A stretch of 64,000 nucleotides of DNA from Flavobacterium luteum. Lineage in GTDB: Bacteria; Bacteroidota; Bacteroidia; Flavobacteriales; Flavobacteriaceae. The stretch covers positions 620,001-684,000 of the forward strand of contig NZ_WAEM01000001.1 of the NCBI RefSeq assembly GCF_008806775.1, written 5' to 3'. A program made the position numbers and the translations under genes. The notes under the pieces were generated by a model. It had not been told where the DNA came from. It did not search any database and saw nothing but the letters and a program-made list of their open reading frames with translations. Below are positions 7,834-17,548 of this stretch, piece by piece (positions within the stretch are counted from its first letter, which is position 1; every line of letters starts with the position of its first letter).

Positions 7834-10800
7834 ATGATTCATTTCTTCGGAAACCAGACTAAAACGGTTTTTGCAGTACAAACGCAAGATCAACTTTCTA
7901 CTGAAAATATTTCAAAACTCAACTGGCTTTTTGCCGACTCCAATAAAATTGAAAAATCCCTCTTGTTGGATTTTTTTGTTGGTCCACGTGCCACTATGAT
8001 TACGCCATGGAGTACAAATGCGGTTGAAATTACCCAAAATATGGGGATTTCTGGAATCATTCGAATTGAAGAATTCCATAAAGTTACTGAAGATTTTACA
8101 GATTTCGACCCAATGCTTTCGCAAAAATATACCGAATTGAATCAAGATATTTTCACGATTCACATGCAACCTGAAGCGATTTTAAATATTGAAGATATCG
8201 CCGCTTATAATAAGTCCGAAGGATTGTCTTTGAGCGCCGAAGAAGTGGAATACTTGAATGATTTGGCCACCAAATTACAAAGAAAATTAACGGACTCGGA
8301 AATTTTTGCCTTCTCACAAGCCAATTCAGAACATTGTCGCCACAAGATTTTCAACGGTACTTTCATAATTGATGGCATAGAAAAAGAAACTTCTCTTTTT
8401 AAATTAATCAAAAAAACATCTCAGGAAAATCCTAACGATATCGTTTCGGCTTACAAAGACAACGTAGCTTTTGTAAAAGGACCAAGAGTACAACAATTTG
8501 CTCCTAAAACCGCCGACAAACCTGATTTTTACGAGATAAAAGTGTTTGATTCGGTCATTTCTTTAAAAGCAGAAACGCATAATTTCCCAACTACGGTAGA
8601 GCCTTTCAACGGAGCCGCTACAGGATCTGGTGGAGAAATTCGCGACCGTTTGGCAGGAGGACAAGGTTCTTTACCATTAGCGGGAACTGCCGTTTACATG
8701 ACTTCTTATTCTCGTTTGGAAAACGATAGTCCCGATAACAATCGGGATTGGGAAAATGGCATGCAAGAACGAAAATGGTTGTATCAAACCCCAATGGACA
8801 TCTTAATAAAAGCATCAAATGGAGCTTCGGATTTTGGAAATAAATTTGGACAACCTCTTATCACAGGATCAGTATTGACTTTCGAACACCAAGATTCCCC
8901 CTCCAACTCCCCCGAAGGAGAAGATCCAAAAACTCGCAAGTTGGGTTACGATAAAGTAATTATGCAGGCGGGTGGAATTGGTTACGGAAAATTAGATCAA
9001 GCCATAAAAAAGAAACCACAAGAAGGAGACAAAATTGTGATTCTTGGTGGAGAAAATTATAGAATAGGAATGGGTGGAGCGGCTGTTTCCTCAGCCGATA
9101 CTGGTGCTTTTGGATCTGGTATTGAGTTGAATGCTATCCAACGTTCCAATCCAGAAATGCAAAAACGCGCTGCAAACGCCATTCGTGGTTTGGTAGAAAG
9201 CGACCATAATCCTATAGTTTCTATTCACGATCACGGAGCTGGTGGACACTTAAACTGTCTCTCAGAATTGGTTGAAGAAACGGGAGGATTAATCGATCTT
9301 GACAAACTACCTATTGGAGACCCTACCCTTTCGGCAAAAGAAATTATTGGTAATGAATCTCAAGAAAGAATGGGATTGGTTATTGGAAAAAAAGACATTG
9401 ATTTACTTCAAAAAATTGCAGATCGGGAACGTTCTCCAATGTACCAAGTGGGGGACGTTACGGCCGATCATCGGTTTATATTTGAGTCTAAAACTACCGG
9501 TTTAAAACCAATGGATTATGCTTTGGAAGATTTCTTTGGAAGTTCGCCAAAAACCGTAATGACAGACAAAACCATCCATTACAATTATCCTGCATTAGAA
9601 TATGATTTAAAAAATATTTCTACTTATTTAGAACAAGTATTACAGCTGGAAGCTGTAGCTTGTAAAGACTGGTTGACCAACAAAGTCGATCGATGTGTAG
9701 GTGGAAAAGTAGCCAAACAACAATGTGCAGGGCCTTTGCAATTGCCCTTGAACAATTGTGGAGTTGTTGCCTTGGATTATTTAGGAAAAGAAGGAATTGC
9801 CACCTCAATTGGGCACTCTCCTATCGCTTCTTTAATTAATCCTATTGCAGGAACAAGAACCGCTATTGCCGAATCCTTATCGAATATCGTTTGGGCTCCA
9901 ATCAAAAATGGAATCAAGGGAATTTCATTGTCAGCCAACTGGATGTGGGCCTGTAAAAATGAAGGAGAAGATGCTCGTTTATATGCTGCGGTTGAAGCTT
10001 GTTCTGAATTTGCAATCGAATTGGGTATCAACATTCCAACAGGAAAAGATTCCCTTTCCATGAAACAAAGATATCCAAATGACGAAGTAATTGCACCGGG
10101 AACGGTGATTATTTCGGCTGGAGGAAATTGTATCGATATTAGAAAAGTAGTGGAACCTGTTTTGAGATCCCAAAGCAATGGGAAGACAGTTGGTTCTATT
10201 TATTATATTAATTTGTCTCAAGACGATTTCAAATTAGGAGGTTCCTCTTTTGCACAAACTTTGAATTCCATAGGAAACGAAGCGTCAACTATTAAAGATG
10301 CCACTTTCTTTAAAAATGCATTCAACACGATTCAAGAATTGATTTTAAATAATCAAATTTTGGCTGGTCACGATATCGGAAGCGGTGGTTTGATTACCAC
10401 TTTATTGGAAATGTGTTTCGCTGATGTAAATTTGGGAGCGAAAATTGATTTCTCTGTTTTCGAAGAAAAGGATTTAGTAAAAATCCTTTTTGCTGAAAAC
10501 ATTGGAATTGTATTCCAAGCCAATTCAGACGAAATAGTTGAAGCTAAATTAAAAGAGAATCAAATTGAGTTTTTTAAACTTGGTGAAGTTACCGATAAAG
10601 GTACTTTAGACCTTGGACTTTCGACTTTCGACATAAAAAAACACAGAGACATTTGGTTTAAAACCTCTTTCTTATTAGATCAAAAACAAGCCAAAAATGG
10701 AACGGCTCAAGCACGGTTCGACAATTATGGAAGCCAAGCTTTAAACTATACTTTTCCAACACATTTTACAGGTAAAGCCCCCGTTAACGACAATTCAAAA

Positions 10801-11550
10801 CCAAGACCAAAAGCGGCCGTCATTCGTGAAAAAGGAAGTAATTCCGAACGTGAAATGGCCAATGCAATGTACTTAGCAGGATTTGACGTAAAAGATGTTC
10901 ACATGACCGATTTGATTTCGGGACGTGAAAATCTAGAAGACATTCAGTTTATTGGAGCCGTTGGAGGATTTTCCAATTCGGACGTTTTAGGTTCTGCTAA
11001 GGGATGGGCTGGAGCATTCAAATACAACGAAAAAGCAAACACAGCATTAAAAAACTTCTTCAAAAGAGAGGATACTTTATCGGTTGGAATTTGCAACGGT
11101 TGTCAATTGTTTATGGAATTGGAAGTAATCAATCCAGAGCACAAAGTTCACGGAAAAATGCTTCATAACGAAAGTAATAAACACGAAAGTATATTTACGT
11201 CGGTAACCGTTCAAAAAAACAATTCGGTGATGTTATCTACTTTAGCGGGAAGTACACTTGGAGTTTGGGTATCGCATGGTGAAGGAAAATTCCATTTACC
11301 AATGGGAGAAGAAAACTACAACATCGTTGGGAAATATGGTTATGATAGTTATCCAGCCAATCCAAATGGTTCCGACTATAATACGGCAATGTTATGTGAC
11401 ACAACAGGTCGCCACTTGGTGATGATGCCGCACATTGAGCGCTCTACTTTCCAATGGAACTGGGCTCATTATCCAAAAGACAGAAACGATGAAGTTTCGC
11501 CTTGGCACGAGGGTTTTATGAATGCCAGATTGTGGATTGAGAATGTTTAA
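7834..11550 (+). CDS. purL: Phosphoribosylformylglycinamidine synthase (FGAM synthase, large type)
   Basis: A 1238-residue single-chain FGAM synthase, the fourth step of de novo purine synthesis (FGAR + glutamine + ATP to FGAM). The chain follows the large PurL layout: an N-terminal PurS-like domain, two AIR-synthase-like halves (FSQANSEHCRHKIFNG near 160-175 and GGAVSS/AGGHLNCLSEL in the first half), and a C-terminal class I glutaminase. The glutaminase nucleophile is C1090 in ICNGCQLF, with H1200 and E1202 in PHIERSTFQW completing the triad. Length is normal for this type, so purS and purQ need not exist separately. It is expressed from its own promoter behind a GC-rich leader; purC lies about 10 kb away. 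Confidence 0.97.
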   Translation: MIHFFGNQTKTVFAVQTQDQLSTENISKLNWLFADSNKIEKSLLLDFFVGPRATMITPWSTNAVEITQNMGISGIIRIEEFHKVTEDFTDFDPMLSQKYTELNQDIFTIHMQPEAILNIEDIAAYNKSEGLSLSAEEVEYLNDLATKLQRKLTDSEIFAFSQANSEHCRHKIFNGTFIIDGIEKETSLFKLIKKTSQENPNDIVSAYKDNVAFVKGPRVQQFAPKTADKPDFYEIKVFDSVISLKAETHNFPTTVEPFNGAATGSGGEIRDRLAGGQGSLPLAGTAVYMTSYSRLENDSPDNNRDWENGMQERKWLYQTPMDILIKASNGASDFGNKFGQPLITGSVLTFEHQDSPSNSPEGEDPKTRKLGYDKVIMQAGGIGYGKLDQAIKKKPQEGDKIVILGGENYRIGMGGAAVSSADTGAFGSGIELNAIQRSNPEMQKRAANAIRGLVESDHNPIVSIHDHGAGGHLNCLSELVEETGGLIDLDKLPIGDPTLSAKEIIGNESQERMGLVIGKKDIDLLQKIADRERSPMYQVGDVTADHRFIFESKTTGLKPMDYALEDFFGSSPKTVMTDKTIHYNYPALEYDLKNISTYLEQVLQLEAVACKDWLTNKVDRCVGGKVAKQQCAGPLQLPLNNCGVVALDYLGKEGIATSIGHSPIASLINPIAGTRTAIAESLSNIVWAPIKNGIKGISLSANWMWACKNEGEDARLYAAVEACSEFAIELGINIPTGKDSLSMKQRYPNDEVIAPGTVIISAGGNCIDIRKVVEPVLRSQSNGKTVGSIYYINLSQDDFKLGGSSFAQTLNSIGNEASTIKDATFFKNAFNTIQELILNNQILAGHDIGSGGLITTLLEMCFADVNLGAKIDFSVFEEKDLVKILFAENIGIVFQANSDEIVEAKLKENQIEFFKLGEVTDKGTLDLGLSTFDIKKHRDIWFKTSFLLDQKQAKNGTAQARFDNYGSQALNYTFPTHFTGKAPVNDNSKPRPKAAVIREKGSNSEREMANAMYLAGFDVKDVHMTDLISGRENLEDIQFIGAVGGFSNSDVLGSAKGWAGAFKYNEKANTALKNFFKREDTLSVGICNGCQLFMELEVINPEHKVHGKMLHNESNKHESIFTSVTVQKNNSVMLSTLAGSTLGVWVSHGEGKFHLPMGEENYNIVGKYGYDSYPANPNGSDYNTAMLCDTTGRHLVMMPHIERSTFQWNWAHYPKDRNDEVSPWHEGFMNARLWIENV

Positions 11551-11653
11551 GAAAATGATAGGAGATTTCATTTTAATTTTAGAAATTTTATAAAAATAAA
11601 ATACTTCTCATACTATTCAAAATTTATATATTTGAAATAAAAATATATAAATC

Positions 11654-12100
11654 ATGAAATTAAAAAACACAATACTAATTGCATTGCTATTTTTTGCTTC
11701 AAAAAATTTCGCTCAAAACGCATTCACTTCAATAGAAACTAGTGATGGAATACATTATATAACTCCAAATATTGACTACCCAATTACAGGGACTTATTAC
11801 TTTGAAGGTGCAGAACCTATTGTAGAATTGAATGCAAATGGTATGGGAATTTATCAATTACACGAACAGCCAAAAAGAGAAATGGTTTGGGGAATAGAAT
11901 GTGATGAAAATGGAGCTCCGATGTATATAAAAGGATATGATAGTGCTGCTTATTCCCTTTGGTATCAATATACTTCAAGCACAGAAAATGATGCTTTTGA
12001 AGGTTGGAAAAAAGTGCCTTTTTCCATTCACTTTAATACTTTAAAAATGTACATTCAAGGAGAACGAATGAAAGACTATTCTGAAACAGCTGAAAAATAA
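11654..12100 (+). CDS. Secreted protein of unknown function
   Basis: A 148-residue protein starting with a clear Sec signal peptide (MKLKNTILIALLFFASKNFA, cleavage probably before QNAF). The mature part is about 128 residues, beta-rich and acidic to neutral, with several Trp and Tyr (GIYQLHEQP, MVWGIECDE, YSLWYQYTS, EGWKKVPF) and no motif I recognise. It has no T9SS sorting domain, so it is probably periplasmic or outer-membrane associated. It is monocistronic: 103 bp follow purL and a strong hairpin terminator follows its stop. Confidence 0.65.
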   Translation: MKLKNTILIALLFFASKNFAQNAFTSIETSDGIHYITPNIDYPITGTYYFEGAEPIVELNANGMGIYQLHEQPKREMVWGIECDENGAPMYIKGYDSAAYSLWYQYTSSTENDAFEGWKKVPFSIHFNTLKMYIQGERMKDYSETAEK

Positions 12101-12110
12101 TATTCATGAA

Positions 12111-12140
12111 AAAACTCATTCAAGAAGAATGAGTTTTTTT
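12111..12140 (+). terminator. Rho-independent terminator
   Basis: An 11-bp perfect stem (12111-12121 with 12127-12137) and a 5-nt loop are followed by a T run. It lies 10 bp after the stop of the secreted-protein gene. The opposite strand also has a T run, so it may serve the convergent phosphatase gene too. Confidence 0.8.
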
Positions 12141-12153
12141 ACTTTAAATCCAA

Positions 12154-12744
12154 TTATTTGTTTTCCGCAGCCAATTGCTTTCTCGATTTATACCCTTTCA
12201 AATATTCACCTTTTGGTTTTCCATCATCAAAAGAGCTCCATTTTATAAGAGTTCTAACTCCCTTTCTGGCATCTTCATTACTAAAATTTTCATATTCAAT
12301 TCTGTAAATTGCCGAATACATTTCGGCTCTACCAGTCCCATGATAACAATGTATTAGTACTGGATAATTGGCTTTGTCGTCCATGATTTTTGTAAAAATT
12401 TCAATATTTTTATGGGTAGGAACTTGATCTGAAGGATTGCTATAGTAATTTAAACCTTTAATCTTAGCTACTGCAGCTTTTTCGGCAGCCAGTTCTCCTG
12501 GTGCTTCTGGATTTAAAATTAAATCATTGGTGCCTGGCATCCTTAAATCTACAATAGATTTTATATTATACTTTTTTACATAACTCTCAATTTCATCTGG
12601 CGGAATAACTCCTGATTTATATACTTTTCCGTCAGTTATTGTCTCAAAATTGTGGTTAATGTTCATAACATATACTTCTTTTCCAACAAAAAATAAAACT
12701 ACTGCAAGTATTAAAAACCAAATTATTCTTTTATTCTTTTTCAT
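12154..12744 (-). CDS. Membrane-anchored protein tyrosine/dual-specificity phosphatase-like protein
   Basis: A 196-residue protein with an uncleaved N-terminal membrane anchor (about residues 7-27). The rest is a Cys-based phosphatase domain. The P-loop is HCYHGTGRA, a full HCX5R motif with C133 as nucleophile and R139 binding phosphate. Upstream elements SIVDLRMPG (63-71) and the conserved Y/K-rich entry segment fit the DSP/PTP fold. The orientation suggests a periplasm-facing domain if the positive N-terminus stays inside. The substrate could be phosphotyrosine, a phosphoinositide or another phosphoester; sequence alone does not decide. It is convergent with the preceding secreted-protein gene. 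Confidence 0.8.
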   Translation of the reverse strand: MKKNKRIIWFLILAVVLFFVGKEVYVMNINHNFETITDGKVYKSGVIPPDEIESYVKKYNIKSIVDLRMPGTNDLILNPEAPGELAAEKAAVAKIKGLNYYSNPSDQVPTHKNIEIFTKIMDDKANYPVLIHCYHGTGRAEMYSAIYRIEYENFSNEDARKGVRTLIKWSSFDDGKPKGEYLKGYKSRKQLAAENK

Positions 12745-12767
12745 TCTTTTTTTAATTTTAATTAAAT

Positions 12768-12775
12768 CAAAGTTA
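12768..12775 (-). promoter_or_regulatory. Candidate -7 element for the phosphatase gene
   Basis: The minus strand reads TAACTTTG, matching TAnnTTTG, 23 bp upstream of the ATG. No TTG is seen at the -33 position. Confidence 0.35.
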
Positions 12776-12820
12776 TTATTGAATTTTAATTTTTATAATT
12801 CTATTAATTAAAAGCACATT

Positions 12821-12828
12821 TATTTTTG
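12821..12828 (+). promoter_or_regulatory. Candidate -7 element for the acyl-CoA ligase gene
   Basis: TATTTTTG matches TAnnTTTG and would give a leader of roughly 90 nt. The surrounding sequence is very AT-rich and no -33 TTG is present, so support is weak. Confidence 0.3.
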
Positions 12829-12923
12829 TAAACTTAAATATTTAATGACAATAACCATTATTATTAATAAATATTGTGAGAGAAGCTATTATTAATTAAT
12901 TTGCAATAAAATTACTGTAAAAA

Positions 12924-14702
12924 ATGAATACTATAACAAGACTATTTGATTTTCCTTATTATCAACTTGAGCATTATCCTCTTCAAGATGCTCTAGTTAC
13001 TAAGTATAATGGCTTGTGGATAAAGACTTCTACGCAAGAATATATTGATAATGCCAATACCATTTCACGTGCTTTATTGCTAATGGGAGTCAACAAAAAT
13101 GATAAAATTGCTATTATATCAAGTAACAATAGAACGGAGTGGCATATAATGGATGTTGGGATTCTTCAAACTGGTGCTCAAAATGTGCCAATATATCCAA
13201 CAATTTCTGAAAATGATTATGAATATATTTTAAATCATTCTGAGGCCATTTATTGTTTTGTTTCTGATATTGAAGTTTTGACTAAACTTAATGCTATAAA
13301 AAACAATGTTCCCAACCTTAAAGAAGTATACTCTTTTAATGAAATTATTGGTTGTAAAAACTGGAATGAATTACTTATTTTGGGCAAAGACTCCTCTAAC
13401 CAAGAAGAAGTTGAAAATAGAAAAAGGAATGTAAAACCCCAGGAGTTAGCTACTATAATTTACACCTCTGGAACTACTGGAAAACCAAAAGGGGTTATGC
13501 TTTCTCACAATAATATAGTTTCAAATGTTTTAGATTCTTCTGATAGAATTCCTTTTGCAGCTGGAGAAAGCCGCGCTTTAAGTTTTTTACCTATTTGCCA
13601 TATCTATGAACGAATGGTTACCTATATATATCAATTTATGGGTTGCTCAATTTATTTTGGCGAATCTATAGAAAAAATTTCTGACAATATAAAAGAAGTA
13701 CAGCCTACAGTAATGACAGGTGTTCCTCGATTAATTGAAAAAGTTTATGATAAAATAATTGCAAAAGGATCTGAACTTAAAGGAATTAAGAAAAAACTAT
13801 TCTTTTGGGCTGTAGAACTAGGTTTGCGATATGAACCAAATGGAGGTAACGGATTTTGGTATAATTTACAGCTAAAACTAGCTAGAAAATTAATTTTTAG
13901 CAAATGGAAAGCTGGACTTGGAGGAAAATTAAACTTGATTGTTAATGGAAGTGCCGCTTTGCAACCCAGATTGGCTCGAATATTTGCTGCTGCTGAAATT
14001 CCTGTTATGGAAGGCTACGGTTTGACTGAAACTTCACCTGTAATTTCAGTAAATGATCAAAGAAATAACGGATTTAAAATAGGAACTGCTGGGCGAATTA
14101 TAAAAAATGTCGAAATTAAAATTGCTCCTGATGGTGAAATTCTGTGCAAAGGACCTAACGTCATGTTGGGTTACTATAAGGACGAAAAACTTACAAATGA
14201 AGTTATAATTGATGGCTATTTTCATACTGGCGACATTGGAGAAGTTGACAATGATAATTTTCTAAAAATTACCGATAGAAAAAAAGAAATGTTCAAAACA
14301 AGTGGTGGTAAATATATTGCACCTCAATTGCTTGAAAATGCAATGAAACAATCGCACTTTATAGAACAAATTATGGTTATTGGAGATGGACAAAAAATGC
14401 CCGCTGCATTTATTCAGCCAAGCTTCGATTATATTAGAGAGTGGGCAAAACTTAACAATATTACAATTGGAAATTCTAATGAAGAAATAATTCAAAATCA
14501 GGAAGTAATTAAGCGCATTCAACAAGAAGTTGATACAATCAATGAAAAATTTGGTAATTGGGAAAAAATAAAACGATTCGAATTAACTGCCGATTTATGG
14601 ACAGTTCCTGCAGGACACCTCACTCCAACTATGAAATTAAAACGTAAAGTGGTAATGGAAAAATATATCAATTTGTTTCATAAAATTTACGATGTTTCTT
14701 AA
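12924..14702 (+). CDS. Long-chain fatty acid-CoA ligase (AMP-forming)
   Basis: A 592-residue member of the ANL adenylating superfamily, closest in layout to long-chain acyl-CoA synthetases of the FadD15 type. The A3 phosphate-binding loop YTSGTTGKPKGV is at about 179-190, the A5 motif EGYGLTETSPV at about 364-374, and A7 YFHTGDIGE near 433. DRKKEMFKTSGGKYI then follows, with the C-terminal domain ending in TPTMKLKRKVV, which carries the conserved lysine region. It activates a fatty acid to acyl-AMP and then acyl-CoA, at the inner face of the membrane. It is a single gene with AT-rich flanks. Chain-length preference cannot be read from the sequence. Confidence 0.9.
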   Translation: MNTITRLFDFPYYQLEHYPLQDALVTKYNGLWIKTSTQEYIDNANTISRALLLMGVNKNDKIAIISSNNRTEWHIMDVGILQTGAQNVPIYPTISENDYEYILNHSEAIYCFVSDIEVLTKLNAIKNNVPNLKEVYSFNEIIGCKNWNELLILGKDSSNQEEVENRKRNVKPQELATIIYTSGTTGKPKGVMLSHNNIVSNVLDSSDRIPFAAGESRALSFLPICHIYERMVTYIYQFMGCSIYFGESIEKISDNIKEVQPTVMTGVPRLIEKVYDKIIAKGSELKGIKKKLFFWAVELGLRYEPNGGNGFWYNLQLKLARKLIFSKWKAGLGGKLNLIVNGSAALQPRLARIFAAAEIPVMEGYGLTETSPVISVNDQRNNGFKIGTAGRIIKNVEIKIAPDGEILCKGPNVMLGYYKDEKLTNEVIIDGYFHTGDIGEVDNDNFLKITDRKKEMFKTSGGKYIAPQLLENAMKQSHFIEQIMVIGDGQKMPAAFIQPSFDYIREWAKLNNITIGNSNEEIIQNQEVIKRIQQEVDTINEKFGNWEKIKRFELTADLWTVPAGHLTPTMKLKRKVVMEKYINLFHKIYDVS

Positions 14703-14922
14703 TTATCATAAATAATTAACCTAAATTATAAAAAGCCAATATTTAATTTCTAACAAAATTTGACTAAAAACAGAAATCATTTTAATTTTGAGAAATGAAA
14801 CTATATAATTCTCATTATTAACAATTTAAAATATAAATAGTTAATAATTTTAACAAATGTTCGAACAATAGCTTTATTTTTTTAATACTTTTATTGGATT
14901 AACCAATTAAATTTAAAAAATT

Positions 14923-15309
14923 ATGAATGTAAAAAATTTTTTAGTTTCAGGTAGTGTTGGTGGATTTATTGACTTTTTATTAGGATGGCTGTTCTACGGA
15001 ATCCTTTTTAAAGACCAATTTCCTCCAAGTGAGAATATGAATATGCTCTTTATATTTTTAGGATGTATGACTTTTGGGTTTCTAGTGTCATACATATTTA
15101 ACAAATGGGCAGGAATATCTAATCTGATGTCTGGTATAAAAGCAGGAGCCATACTGGGTTTATTTATAGGCTTCTACAGCAATTTCTTCATGAATGCTAT
15201 GCAGGCAGCTCCTAACTATCAAAATATGGGACTTGATATTGTGATAACTATTGCATCATCTGCCATAGTTAGTGGTACTATTGCTTTTGTGATTGGAAAA
15301 TTAAAATAA
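14923..15309 (+). CDS. Small integral membrane protein (about four TM segments)
   Basis: A 128-residue hydrophobic protein with four likely membrane segments: about 8-30, 43-62, 71-92 and 104-125, the last rich in small residues (IASSAIVSGTIAFVIG). The layout recalls DUF1761-like four-helix membrane proteins, but I cannot assign it firmly. No charged or catalytic motif stands out. The gene stands alone and ends 21 bp before a strong hairpin terminator. Function unknown. Confidence 0.65.
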   Translation: MNVKNFLVSGSVGGFIDFLLGWLFYGILFKDQFPPSENMNMLFIFLGCMTFGFLVSYIFNKWAGISNLMSGIKAGAILGLFIGFYSNFFMNAMQAAPNYQNMGLDIVITIASSAIVSGTIAFVIGKLK

Positions 15310-15330
15310 GACAAGTCATACTAATTTAAA

Positions 15331-15362
15331 AAAAACCAAGCAATTTCTTGCTTGGTTTTTTT
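15331..15362. terminator. Terminator between the membrane protein and dnaK (probably bidirectional)
   Basis: A 13-bp perfect stem (15331-15343 with 15348-15360) with a TTTC loop has a T run on the plus side and an A run on the minus side. It can end transcription of the plus-strand membrane-protein gene and of the convergent dnaK. Confidence 0.8.
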
Positions 15363-15433
15363 AATTATTAAGGCTTTCCCGCCTTCTGGCTTATTCACTA
15401 AAACAGTTTACTAAACTATTTTTAAGTTCTACC

Positions 15434-17320
15434 CTATTTTACTTCTTCATATTCAACATCTTGAACATTGTCACCTTGAGCTTCACCTTGTTGTTGTGGC
15501 TCTTGAGCTTGACCTTGTTCTCCTTGCGCATACATGGCCTCTGTAGCGGTTTTCCATGCAGAGTTAATATTGTCTAAAGCTTTTTGAATAGCTGGAATGT
15601 CTTGAGATTGGTGAGCCATTCTCAATTCAGTCAACGCGTACTCGATAGCTACTTTGTTATCATCAGTCAATTTATCTCCAAGTTCTTTCAATTGAGATTC
15701 AGTTTGGAAAATCATTCCATCTGCTTCATTCAATTTTTCAGCTCTTTCTCTTGCAATTTTGTCAGCATCAGCGTTAGCTTCAGCATCTTTTTTCATTCTT
15801 TCAATTTCTTCAGCAGTTAATCCAGAAGAAGCTTCGATACGAATATCGTGAGATTTACCAGTTCCTTTATCAGTTGCCGAAACTTTGATGATACCATTAG
15901 CATCAATATCAAAAGTTACTTCAATTTGAGGAACCCCTCTAGGTGCTGGTGGAATGCCATCTAAATGGAAACGACCAATTGTTTTGTTGTCAGCAGCCAT
16001 TGCTCTAGCTCCTTGCAATACGTGGATTTCAACTGTTGGTTGAGAATCTGCAGCAGTAGAGAAAACTTGAGATTTTTTAGTTGGTATAGTAGTGTTAGAC
16101 TCAATTAATGTAGTCATAACTCCACCCATAGTTTCGATACCTAAAGATAAAGGAGTAACGTCAAGTAACAATACATCTTTTACATCTCCAGAAAGAACTC
16201 CACCTTGAATCGCTGCTCCAATAGCAACAACCTCATCAGGATTAACTCCTTTAGATGCTTTTTTACCAAAGAATTTTTCAACTTCGTCAACAATTCTTGG
16301 CATACGAGTAGACCCACCAACCAAAATTATTTCGTCGATATCTGAAGTTGATAAACCAGCATCTTTCAATGCTTTAGCAACTGGTGCCATAGAACGTTTT
16401 ACTAATGCATCAGTTAATTGTTCAAATTTAGCTCTAGTCAATTTTTTAACCAAGTGTTTTGGTCCCGAAGCCGTGGCAGTTACGTATGGTAAGTTAATTT
16501 CAGTTTCAGTAGAGGAGGACAATTCAATTTTTGCTTTCTCAGCAGCTTCTTTCAAACGTTGCAAAGACATTGGATCTAAACGCAAGTCAATACCTTCCTC
16601 AGTTAAAAATTCAGTAGCCAACCAGTCAATAATTTCGTGGTCAAAATCATCACCACCAAGGTGAGTATCACCATTAGTAGACAATACTTCAAAAACTCCG
16701 TCTCCTAATTCAAGAACAGAAATATCAAATGTACCTCCACCTAAATCGTAAACAGCAATTTTTTGATCTTTACCTTTTTTATCCAAACCGTAAGCCAAAG
16801 CTGCAGCTGTAGGTTCGTTGATAATACGCATTACTTTAAGACCTGCAATTTCACCAGCTTCTTTTGTAGCTTGACGTTGTGCATCATTAAAGTAAGCAGG
16901 AACAGTAATAACTGCTTCCGTAACTGTTTGACCTAAATAGTCTTCAGCAGTTTTTTTCATTTTTTGAAGTGTCATAGCTGACAATTCTTGAGCAGAATAC
17001 AAACGACCATCAATATCCACTCGAGGTGTGTTATTGTCTCCTTTTACAACTTTATAGGATACTCTTTTTGCTTCAGCAGTAATTTCGCCAAAAGAATGAC
17101 CCATAAATCGTTTAATAGAAGCAATTGTTTTGGTAGGATTTGTTACTGCTTGTCTTTTAGCAGGATCCCCTACTTTAATTTCTCCACCTTCAACAAATGC
17201 AATGATAGATGGTGTTGTTCTTTTTCCTTCTGCGTTAGGGATAACAACTGCTTCGTTACCTTCCATTACAGAGACACAAGAGTTTGTCGTACCTAAATCA
17301 ATTCCGATTATTTTACCCAT
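15434..17320 (-). CDS. dnaK: Chaperone DnaK (Hsp70)
   Basis: A 628-residue Hsp70 of normal bacterial length. The N-terminal ATPase motif [14 protein letters not shown] is at residues 5-18, followed by [28 protein letters not shown] and [11 protein letters not shown]. The substrate-binding domain carries [14 protein letters not shown] and the inter-domain linker DVLLLDVTP. The C-terminus is Gln/Gly-rich and ends in VEYEEVK, close to the usual EEVK tail. It folds client proteins with DnaJ and GrpE in the cytoplasm; neither partner gene is in this window. The gene appears monocistronic, flanked by a terminator on each side. Confidence 0.98.
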   Translation of the reverse strand: MGKIIGIDLGTTNSCVSVMEGNEAVVIPNAEGKRTTPSIIAFVEGGEIKVGDPAKRQAVTNPTKTIASIKRFMGHSFGEITAEAKRVSYKVVKGDNNTPRVDIDGRLYSAQELSAMTLQKMKKTAEDYLGQTVTEAVITVPAYFNDAQRQATKEAGEIAGLKVMRIINEPTAAALAYGLDKKGKDQKIAVYDLGGGTFDISVLELGDGVFEVLSTNGDTHLGGDDFDHEIIDWLATEFLTEEGIDLRLDPMSLQRLKEAAEKAKIELSSSTETEINLPYVTATASGPKHLVKKLTRAKFEQLTDALVKRSMAPVAKALKDAGLSTSDIDEIILVGGSTRMPRIVDEVEKFFGKKASKGVNPDEVVAIGAAIQGGVLSGDVKDVLLLDVTPLSLGIETMGGVMTTLIESNTTIPTKKSQVFSTAADSQPTVEIHVLQGARAMAADNKTIGRFHLDGIPPAPRGVPQIEVTFDIDANGIIKVSATDKGTGKSHDIRIEASSGLTAEEIERMKKDAEANADADKIARERAEKLNEADGMIFQTESQLKELGDKLTDDNKVAIEYALTELRMAHQSQDIPAIQKALDNINSAWKTATEAMYAQGEQGQAQEPQQQGEAQGDNVQDVEYEEVK

Positions 17321-17490
17321 TTTTATTATATTTAATTTTATTGTATACTTATTTTTAACAACTCAAAAACGATAAGTCAATCTTTATGCCAATATAAAAA
17401 ACGCAATAAATTGTCAGTTAGTGTTTAAATGAACTTGAAAAATATGACATGTTGACATTTTATTTTAATTTTAGTAAATTAAAATCTAAT

Positions 17491-17522
17491 AAAAAAACGG
17501 TCTCTATATTCTAGAAACCGTT
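17491..17522 (-). terminator. Rho-independent terminator after the M1 peptidase gene
   Basis: On the minus strand an 11-bp stem with one G-T pair (plus-strand arms 17496-17506 and 17512-17522) and a 5-nt loop is followed by seven T. It lies 26 bp past the stop of the M1 peptidase gene. Confidence 0.8.
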
Positions 17523-17548
17523 ATCAATTAAATTTTTAAAATAATAAA

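Noticed and set aside
7834..11550. Several open frames of 60-130 codons antisense to or out of frame with purL
   Set aside because: purL is complete, conserved and in one frame; the others lack starts, domains and suitable codon use.
15584..17375. Plus-strand open frames opposite dnaK
   Set aside because: These are shadows of a highly conserved coding sequence; long antisense frames opposite dnaK are a known artefact.
17441..17465. TGACA repeats upstream of dnaK as a heat-shock operator
   Set aside because: They do not match the CIRCE inverted repeat (TTAGCACTC-N9-GAGTGCTAA) and lie more than 110 bp upstream of the start codon; no other support was seen.
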